This document shows, in pieces, positions 58,183-64,000 of a DNA stretch of 64,000 nt. Position 1 is the stretch's first letter. Each line of letters starts with the position of its first letter. This stretch comes from Chachezhania antarctica (lineage in GTDB: Bacteria > Pseudomonadota > Alphaproteobacteria > Rhodobacterales > Rhodobacteraceae), in assembly GCF_003646465.1 (NCBI RefSeq), contig NZ_QZEX01000002.1:186001-250000 (forward strand), read 5' to 3'. The position numbers were made by a program, and so were the translations under genes. The notes beneath the pieces were generated by a model. That model was not told where the DNA came from and searched no databases. It worked only from the letters and a program-made list of their open reading frames with translations.

Positions 58183-59460
58183 TCACCGGAATCGCCGGCG
58201 GATGCGGCGCACCATGACCCAGACAGCCGCGATCACCGGCAAGGCCACCATGGCCATCACCGCCTCCTTGCCGAAGCCCGCCTCCGCCCCCAGCGGCGCC
58301 AGCACGTAGCCAGCCAGAGACACCGCGTAGTAGCTGACGGCCACGACCGACAGCCCCTCGACCGTGTGTTGCAGGCGCAATTGCATGTCCGCGCGCCTGT
58401 CCATGCTTTCCAGCAGCTTCTGGTTCTGCGCGCTGCGGTCCACGTCGACCTTCGTCCGCAACAGGTCGCCCGCCCGCATCGCCCGGTCCGACAAGGTCTC
58501 GATCCGTCGTTCGGTGGCCGCGACCGTCCGCATCGCGGGCTCGTACCGGCGTTGCATGAAATCGGCGAAGGTCTGGCGCCCGGTGAACCGAGCCTCCCGC
58601 AGCGCCGCCGTCCGCTGTTGCACGATGGCCTCGTAAGCCCTTGTCGCCCCGAAGCGGAACGCGGCCTCCGCCCCGATCCGCTCCAGCTCCGCCGAGATCT
58701 CCAGCAGCCGCGGCAGCGTGTCCTCGGGCGGCGTCACGGCATCCGTCATCTCGGCCATCAACCCGCTGAGTGCCGCGTCCAGCCGCCCCACGGCGGGAGA
58801 GAGATCCTGGGCCCGGGCAAAACCCAGCATCGACATGGCCTTGTAGGTCTCCATCTCGCACAGGCGTTGCAGCACGCGGCCCACGCGCCGTTCGCCCGTG
58901 TCGGGATTGACGAACAACGCGAACCGCATGTGCCCGGCCGGATCGATCCGGAAATCCCCCGCCGCCACGCCCGCATCGTCCAGAACATGGGCCGCGGCAA
59001 GGCTTTCGGGCACGAACCAGTCCTGCAGGTGGGTCACGATCCGGTCGTCGGACGGGCGCGGCAGCACCTCGATCAGGACCGAGCTCATCCGCTCCCCGGG
59101 GCTGTCCTCCAGCCAGTCCTTCGGGAACAGGTCGAACGCCGCGGGATCGAACGGGCCCAACCCGTCGCCATCGGTGAAGACGGTATAGGTCACGAACTCG
59201 GTATGGCTTTCCCACTTGATCCGGTGCCGCCCGATCTGACCCGTGTAATGCGTGGCGCCCGGCTGCGGGTGCGCCGCGCCGTGCCGGTCGAGCAGCAGGA
59301 TCAGATGCGCCCGGTCCGCGCCCCGATCCCGCGCGGCGGCATCCGCGTTGCGCTTGATCGCAAGGTAGACCACCCGCGAGGGCGCCGAAACGGTCGGAAA
59401 CGGCCGCGCGTGAAGCTCGTTGGCCAGCCGGTAACGGAGCGGATGATCGGAAAAGGGCAT
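58183..59460 (-). CDS. DUF3422 family protein with C-terminal membrane helices
   Basis: A 425-residue protein matching the DUF3422 family of proteobacteria, of unknown function. The N-terminal part starts with HPLRYRLANELHARPFPTV (about 6-24), a highly conserved stretch, then a mixed alpha/beta domain to about 180 and a helical coiled part to about 365 (ERRIETLSDRAMRAGDLLRTKVD). Two membrane helices (about 372-395 and 398-418) end in a basic tail, so the protein should be anchored in the inner membrane with the bulk in the cytoplasm. No neighbour gives a functional hint. Confidence 0.85.
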   Translation of the reverse strand: MPFSDHPLRYRLANELHARPFPTVSAPSRVVYLAIKRNADAAARDRGADRAHLILLLDRHGAAHPQPGATHYTGQIGRHRIKWESHTEFVTYTVFTDGDGLGPFDPAAFDLFPKDWLEDSPGERMSSVLIEVLPRPSDDRIVTHLQDWFVPESLAAAHVLDDAGVAAGDFRIDPAGHMRFALFVNPDTGERRVGRVLQRLCEMETYKAMSMLGFARAQDLSPAVGRLDAALSGLMAEMTDAVTPPEDTLPRLLEISAELERIGAEAAFRFGATRAYEAIVQQRTAALREARFTGRQTFADFMQRRYEPAMRTVAATERRIETLSDRAMRAGDLLRTKVDVDRSAQNQKLLESMDRRADMQLRLQHTVEGLSVVAVSYYAVSLAGYVLAPLGAEAGFGKEAVMAMVALPVIAAVWVMVRRIRRRFR

Positions 59461-59561
59461 GACGGCGCCTCCTGTCGCTCCCGAAGATATAGCAGCAGAC
59501 GGAGCTCAGGCAAATAACCAACTGATATTCAACAGTTTATCGGATACCGTCGCATACCGCC

Positions 59562-59969
59562 TCAGGCCGGCACCGCCACGATGGTGCCTTGCGCAATCGC
59601 ACAGAGCTTTTCCGCGCCCTCGTTCTCGACGAAGATCCGGCACTGGCAGACGGCCTGCGTGCGGCCCTTCGCGACCACCTCGGCCCGCGCGATCAGCCTG
59701 TCGCCGATGCCCGGCCGGACGTAGTTGATCTTGAATTCCGACGTCAGCACGGGCCCCATCTGAACGCCCGCGGCATAGGTCAGCGTGGTATCGGCCATCG
59801 CGGCCATGACGCCGCCATGCACGAAGCCCCGCTCCTGCTTGTGATCGTCCCCGACCTCCAGCCGCATCTCGGCCCCGCCCTCGTCGAGCCGTGTGAGCGT
59901 GAACCCCACGAACCGGTTGAACGGCTGCCGGTCGAGGATCGTCTTTCCGAAATCGAGCCCATCTGTCAT
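59562..59969 (-). CDS. PaaI family hotdog-fold thioesterase
   Basis: A 135-residue hotdog protein hydrolysing acyl-CoA thioesters. It carries the GFTLTRLDEGGAEMRLEV and FVHGGVMAAMADTTLTYA segments (about 48-65), the latter the family HGG motif with the catalytic Asp nearby. Active as a tetramer in known members. Substrate unknown; a phenylacetate-pathway link is not supported by the neighbours. Confidence 0.85.
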   Translation of the reverse strand: MTDGLDFGKTILDRQPFNRFVGFTLTRLDEGGAEMRLEVGDDHKQERGFVHGGVMAAMADTTLTYAAGVQMGPVLTSEFKINYVRPGIGDRLIARAEVVAKGRTQAVCQCRIFVENEGAEKLCAIAQGTIVAVPA

Positions 59970-60055
59970 CGCTTGCGCCTCCCTGCCCCTGTCATCTGTC
60001 AGGGTTTCATGGTCCTGTCAAAATCTCCGAAGGCCGGGCCTGGCGTCGCGCTGAT

Positions 60056-60074
60056 CCGGGGGCTCTGCCCCCGG
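60056..60074. repeat. R2 core hairpin, without tail
   Basis: CCGGGGGC-TCT-GCCCCCGG, the same core as the other R2 copies but without the GAGTATTT tail. It lies about 80 bases ahead of the PaaI gene start and downstream of the pntB terminator. Confidence 0.6.
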
Positions 60075-60091
60075 TCTCGGTGTCGCGGCCC

Positions 60092-60127
60092 GAAAGAAAA
60101 CGGGCCGGAGGCATTGCCCCCGGCCCG
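60092..60127 (-). terminator. Intrinsic terminator after pntB
   Basis: On the minus strand, CGGGCCGG and CCGGCCCG (60127-60120 and 60108-60101) close a GC-rich stem-loop that is followed by TTTTCTTTC. This is the clearest Rho-independent terminator of the window, ending the pntAB transcript 28 bases beyond the pntB stop. Confidence 0.88.
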
Positions 60128-60155
60128 CTGTTTCAGGCGATGATCCTGCGTGGGA

Positions 60156-61601
60156 TCAGTCGACCATCGGCATCAGCTTGTCGAGCGAGGCTTTCGCGTC
60201 GCCGTAGAACATACGCGTGTTGTCCTTGAAGAACAGCGGGTTCTCGATGCCGGAATAGCCCGTGCCCTGGCCGCGCTTCGACACGAAGACCTGCTTGGCT
60301 TTCCACACTTCCAGAACCGGCATGCCGGCGATGGGCGAGTTCGGATCGTCCTGCGCCGCCGGGTTCACGATGTCGTTCGAGCCGATCACGATCACCACGT
60401 CGGTTTCGGGGAAATCGTCGTTGATCTCCTCCATTTCCAGCACGATGTCATAGGGCACCTTGGCCTCGGCCAGCAGCACGTTCATGTGCCCCGGCAGACG
60501 GCCCGCGACCGGGTGGATGGCAAAGCGAACCTGCTTACCCTGCGCGCGAAGCTTCTTGACCAGTTCCGAAACCGCGTTCTGGGCCTGCGCCACGGCCATG
60601 CCGTAGCCCGGCACGATCACGACGCTGTCGGCGTCGTTCAGGGCCGAGGCGACACCGTCGGCCTCGATCGCGATCATCTCGCCCTCGACTTCCATCTGCG
60701 GGCCTGCCGTGCCGCCGAAGCCGCCCAGAATGACCGAGACGAAGCTGCGGTTCATGGCCTTGCACATGATGTAGGACAGGATCGCACCGGACGAGCCCAC
60801 CAGCGCACCGACCACGATCAGGAGGTCGTTGCCCAGGGAGAAACCGATGGCCGCCGCCGCCCAGCCGGAATAGCTGTTCAGCATCGACACCACGACCGGC
60901 ATGTCGGCGCCGCCGATGCCCATGATCAGATGATAGCCGATGAAGAGCGCCAGTGCCGTCATCAGGAACAGCGGGAACAGCGCGCCCGAGCCCAGGTACC
61001 AGAAGAGGCAGATCAGCGAGATGCCCGCCGCACCGGCGTTCAGCATGTGACCGCCCGGCAGCTTCGTCGCGGACGAGGTGACCTTGCCCGCCAGCTTGCC
61101 GAAGGCCACGACCGACCCGGTGAAGGTGATCGCACCGATGAAGACGCCCAGGAAGACCTCGACCTTCAGGATACCGATCTCGACCGGGGTCTTGTGCGCG
61201 ACGGTCGAGGAGAAGCCCTTGAGCGCAGCCAGCGCCGCTTCGTCACCGGCCGCCTGCAGCTCCGCGACCGCGTTCATCACGAACTCGGCGTTGAAGCCCA
61301 CGAAGACCGCGGCCAGACCCACCAGAGAGTGCATGGCAGCGACAAGCTGCGGCATCTCGGTCATCTGGACGCGCTTGGCGACGAAGAAGCCGATGATGCC
61401 GCCCGCGGCGACAAGGATCAGCGACAGAAGCCACAGGCCCGATCCCGGGCCGATCAGCGTGGCGAAGACTGCAAGCCCCATGCCGACGATGCCGTACCAG
61501 ACGGCGCGCTTGGCGCTTTCCTGGCCCGACAGGCCCCCAAGGGAGAGGATGAAAAGAACAGCCGCAGCAACATAGGCGGCAGTGGTGAAACCGTATTCCA
61601 T
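60156..61601 (-). CDS. pntB: NAD(P) transhydrogenase subunit beta
   Basis: PntB forms, with PntA, the proton-translocating transhydrogenase that makes NADPH from NADH. The 481-residue protein has about nine helices in the first ~300 residues, then the NADP-binding dIII domain (about 310-480) with [19 protein letters not shown] near 308-326 and [34 protein letters not shown]. 13 bases follow pntA, so it is an operon. The gene ends before a clear terminator. Confidence 0.96.
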   Translation of the reverse strand: MEYGFTTAAYVAAAVLFILSLGGLSGQESAKRAVWYGIVGMGLAVFATLIGPGSGLWLLSLILVAAGGIIGFFVAKRVQMTEMPQLVAAMHSLVGLAAVFVGFNAEFVMNAVAELQAAGDEAALAALKGFSSTVAHKTPVEIGILKVEVFLGVFIGAITFTGSVVAFGKLAGKVTSSATKLPGGHMLNAGAAGISLICLFWYLGSGALFPLFLMTALALFIGYHLIMGIGGADMPVVVSMLNSYSGWAAAAIGFSLGNDLLIVVGALVGSSGAILSYIMCKAMNRSFVSVILGGFGGTAGPQMEVEGEMIAIEADGVASALNDADSVVIVPGYGMAVAQAQNAVSELVKKLRAQGKQVRFAIHPVAGRLPGHMNVLLAEAKVPYDIVLEMEEINDDFPETDVVIVIGSNDIVNPAAQDDPNSPIAGMPVLEVWKAKQVFVSKRGQGTGYSGIENPLFFKDNTRMFYGDAKASLDKLMPMVD

Positions 61602-61614
61602 GGTACCTGCCCCT

Positions 61615-63189
61615 TTAGGATTTCTGGAACATGGCGAGCATGCGCCGTGTCACGAGGAAGCCGCCGAAGATGTTGATGCCGGCCATGAAGATCGAAATCG
61701 CCGCGAGCAGCAGCACCAGGAACGACCCCGATCCCAGCTGCATCAGGGCGCCCAGGATGATGATCGACGAGATCGCGTTCGTGACCGCCATCAGCGGCGT
61801 GTGCAGCGAATGGGCGACGTTCCAGATCACCTGGAAGCCCACGAAGACCGCCAGCACGAACACGATGAAGTGCTGCATGAAGCTGGCCGGCGCGATCAGG
61901 CCCAGAAGCAGGATCAGGCCCGTACCGACGGCGAGCAACGTCACCTGGCTTTTGGTCTGGGCCTTGAACGCGGCCACTTCCTTGGCGCGCTTTTCTTCCG
62001 GCGTCAGCTCGGGGACCTTTTCCTTGGGCTTCTGCGCGGCGATGGCGGCCACTTTCGGCGGCGGCGGCGGGAACGTCACTTCCTTGTCGTGGGTGATCGT
62101 CGCGCCGCGGATCACGTCGTCGTCCATGTTGTGGTTGACGACGCCGTCCTTCTCGGGCGTCAGGTCCGTCATCATGTGACGGACGTTGGTGGCATAAAGC
62201 GTCGAGGATTGCGTCGCCATCCGGCTGGGGAAGTCGGTATAGCCGACGATGGTCACGTCGTTGTCGGTGACGATCTTTTCGTCCTTCACCGTCAGTTCGC
62301 AGTTGCCGCCCCGTTCGGCGGCTAGGTCGACGATGACCGAGCCGGGCTTCATCAGCTCGACCATGTCCTTGGTCCACAGGATCGGCGCGTCGCGGTTCGG
62401 GATCAGCGCGGTGGTGATCACGATGTCGATGTCAGGCGCCAGCTCGCGGAACTTCTCCAGCTGCTTTTCCTGGAATTCAGGACTGGAGGGCGCCGCGTAG
62501 CCGCCCGTCGCCGCCCCGTCCTGGGCCGGTTCGTCGAATTCGAGGAACACGAACTCGGCGCCCATGCTTTCGATCTGCTCGGCCACTTCGGGGCGCACGT
62601 CGAAGGCGTAGGTGATGGCCCCCAGCGATGTCGCGGTCCCGATGGCGGCAAGACCCGCCACACCGGCGCCGACCACCAGCACTTTGGCAGGCGGCACCTT
62701 GCCGGCAGCGGTCACCTGACCGGTGAAGAAGCGGCCGAAATTGGCGCCCGCTTCGATCACGGCACGGTAGCCCGCGATATTGGCCATGGACGACAGCGCG
62801 TCCATCTTCTGGGCACGCGAAATTCGCGGCACCATGTCCATCGCGATCACGGTCGCGCCCTTGGACGCGGCAAGTTCCATCAGCTCGGCATTCGAGCCGG
62901 GATAGAAGAACGAGATCAGCGTCTGGCTGGGTGTGAGCCGCTTGACCTCGGTTTCCGTGGGCGGGCGCACCTTGGCGATGATGTCGGCCGCCTTGTACAG
63001 CTGAGCACCCGTCTTGATGATCTCGACCCCGGCCTTCTCGTAGGCCGCGTCGGTGAACCCGGCGGCCAGTCCGGCCCCCGTCTCGATCAGGCATTCATGT
63101 CCCAGTTTCTGTAATTGAAGGGCGCTGTCGGGCGTCATTGCCACCCGTGCTTCACCCTCAAACACCTCTTTAGGCGTCCCGATTTTCAC
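61615..63189 (-). CDS. pntA: NAD(P) transhydrogenase subunit alpha
   Basis: PntA carries the NAD-binding dI domain (about 1-370) and four membrane helices (about 400-524). dI is seen in [52 protein letters not shown] and the Rossmann [22 protein letters not shown] near 170. The 524-residue single-chain form is the full alpha subunit rather than the split PntAA/PntAB of some bacteria. It is the first gene of the pntAB operon, downstream of a region with inverted repeats. Confidence 0.95.
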   Translation of the reverse strand: MKIGTPKEVFEGEARVAMTPDSALQLQKLGHECLIETGAGLAAGFTDAAYEKAGVEIIKTGAQLYKAADIIAKVRPPTETEVKRLTPSQTLISFFYPGSNAELMELAASKGATVIAMDMVPRISRAQKMDALSSMANIAGYRAVIEAGANFGRFFTGQVTAAGKVPPAKVLVVGAGVAGLAAIGTATSLGAITYAFDVRPEVAEQIESMGAEFVFLEFDEPAQDGAATGGYAAPSSPEFQEKQLEKFRELAPDIDIVITTALIPNRDAPILWTKDMVELMKPGSVIVDLAAERGGNCELTVKDEKIVTDNDVTIVGYTDFPSRMATQSSTLYATNVRHMMTDLTPEKDGVVNHNMDDDVIRGATITHDKEVTFPPPPPKVAAIAAQKPKEKVPELTPEEKRAKEVAAFKAQTKSQVTLLAVGTGLILLLGLIAPASFMQHFIVFVLAVFVGFQVIWNVAHSLHTPLMAVTNAISSIIILGALMQLGSGSFLVLLLAAISIFMAGINIFGGFLVTRRMLAMFQKS

Positions 63190-63308
63190 CTTCGCGCTCC
63201 CCTTACCTGTCGCGGATAACCGTCTTTAACGACGGGTTCATTCGAACAGTCACCTATCTGTGGGCTACCAACAACACAAGAATGCTTCGTCAGACTGTTA
63301 GGTTTTGT

Positions 63309-63370
63309 CGCAATCTTGCGCGCCCCCCGGAACCGAACCGCCGGAAGATTGCGCACCTGACAAGTGTCAG
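63309..63370. promoter_or_regulatory. Inverted repeats between pntA and the SDR gene
   Basis: CGCAATCTT (63309-63317) is inverted as AAGATTGCG (63345-63353), and CTGACA-AG-TGTCAG (63357-63370) is a second palindrome. They lie in the 276 base divergent region of pntAB and the SDR gene and could be operators. Nothing else is seen in 63190-63465. Confidence 0.45.
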
Positions 63371-63465
63371 TCAACCCGTGGCGTGTTGTGCCCCAACGAC
63401 GCAGCTTGCGGGCCGTGCGGCGCACTCTAGGGTGGCGCCGGACATGAAGCGAGGAGAATTCGGAC

Positions 63466-64000
63466 ATGGAACTGGCAGGAAAACACGCGCTGGTGACGGG
63501 CGGCGGCACGGGCATCGGCCTGGCCATCGCCAAGGCATTGGCGGCGCAGGGCGTGCAAGTGACGATCACCGGGCGGCGGCAGGAGGTGCTGGACGAGGTC
63601 GCGGGCGACGGCCTGTTCGGCCTGGCGATGGATGTCCGGGACGAGGCCGACGTCGATGCCAAGATCGCCGCGGCGGTCGACGCGCGGGGGCCCGTCCAGA
63701 TCTGCATCGCCAATGCCGGCGTGGCCGAAGGCCGGGCCTTCCACAAGATGTCGCTGGAATTCTGGCGCAACATGATGGCGACCAATCTGGACGGTGCCTT
63801 CCTGACCATCCGCGCCTGCCTGCCGGGCATGCGCGAGGCCGGCTGGGGCCGCGTGATCACGATCTCTTCCGTCGCCGGGATCAAGGGGCTCAAGGGCGCT
63901 GCCTGCTATACAGCGTCGAAGCACGGCCTTATCGGGCTGACCCGCGCGCTGTCGGAGGACTACCTGGGCACCGACATGACGTTCAACGCGATCTGCCCCG
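63466..64000 (+). CDS. SDR family NAD(P)-dependent oxidoreductase, N-terminal part
   Basis: A short-chain dehydrogenase/reductase cut by the window end after about 178 residues. The dinucleotide motif is TGGGTGIG (11-18), NAGVA (84-88) follows, and the catalytic residues are Ser136 (ISSVAG) and Tyr149/Lys153 (YTASK). GAGGAGAA precedes the ATG at 63466. Substrate is not clear from the part seen; a beta-hydroxyacyl or 3-hydroxybutyrate type dehydrogenase is possible. It has no stop inside the window. Confidence 0.9.
   Translation, partial: MELAGKHALVTGGGTGIGLAIAKALAAQGVQVTITGRRQEVLDEVAGDGLFGLAMDVRDEADVDAKIAAAVDARGPVQICIANAGVAEGRAFHKMSLEFWRNMMATNLDGAFLTIRACLPGMREAGWGRVITISSVAGIKGLKGAACYTASKHGLIGLTRALSEDYLGTDMTFNAICP

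Overview
The window is a GC-rich chromosomal stretch of an alphaproteobacterium, most likely a Rhodobacterales (Roseobacter/Paracoccaceae-type) species. Three things point there: a complete-looking aerobic (cobG/cobN type) vitamin B12 operon behind a cobalamin riboswitch, a separate MetH-type methyltransferase beside a MetF-like reductase, and families of short GC-rich intergenic repeats. I see no prophage, insertion sequence, CRISPR array, rRNA or tRNA. The tight packing, start/stop overlaps and uniform codon use suggest mostly vertically inherited core DNA.

Layout: 0-0.6 kb holds the start of the respiratory complex I operon (nuoA, nuoB, leaving the window to the left). 0.9-4.7 kb has a small unknown protein and three neighbouring enzymes from gamma-glutamyl/glutamine chemistry (class II amidotransferase, poly-gamma-glutamate-hydrolase-like protein, gamma-glutamyltransferase). 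4.8-8.4 kb has a CDF transporter and a one-carbon operon. 8.6-13.0 kb has an exopolyphosphatase, a DEAD-box RNA helicase and a TauE/SafE permease. 13.0-28.1 kb is the B12 region: cobO on the minus strand, then a riboswitch followed by DUF1636-cobW-cobN-cobG-cobH-cobI-cobJ-(cobK reversed)-cobL-cobE-cobM-cobB-cobA-cobF, mostly linked by 1-4 base start/stop overlaps. 28.4-32.8 kb has a CheB-CheR-PAS hybrid and a divergent unknown gene behind a CtrA-like box. 33-46.7 kb is a mixed housekeeping stretch (APC permease, IclR regulator, DegT aminotransferase, gph, glmU-glmS, a PPOX protein, AlkD-like glycosylase, a lipoprotein, moaA, waaA, glycosyltransferase). 47.1-58.1 kb is a divergent peptide or N-acyl-amino-acid uptake and hydrolysis locus: a fused double ABC ATPase, an ArgE-like deacylase and three tandem M20 amidohydrolases on one strand, with binding protein and two permeases on the other. 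58.2-64 kb has a DUF3422 protein, a PaaI thioesterase, pntAB transhydrogenase and the start of an SDR dehydrogenase.

How it fits together: the cob operon makes the corrin ring under B12 feedback through the riboswitch, and the one-carbon operon encodes the methyl-folate supply and the methyl-folate:corrinoid half of a split methionine synthase, so B12 is both made and used by genes in this window. The transport/hydrolase locus looks like a unit for importing acylated amino acids or short peptides and releasing free amino acids.

The most unusual content is between genes. Three repeat families sit at gene 3' ends: R1, 19-21 base palindromes (eight copies, all between 35.6 and 47.1 kb); R2, a GGGGGC-TCT-GCCCCC hairpin with a conserved GAGTATTT-like tail; and R3, a ~190 base nested element present twice (28.14 and 46.84 kb) whose helices are kept by compensatory base changes and whose middle strand can pair with either of two flanking strands. 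Several neighbouring genes take their stop codon from these repeats.
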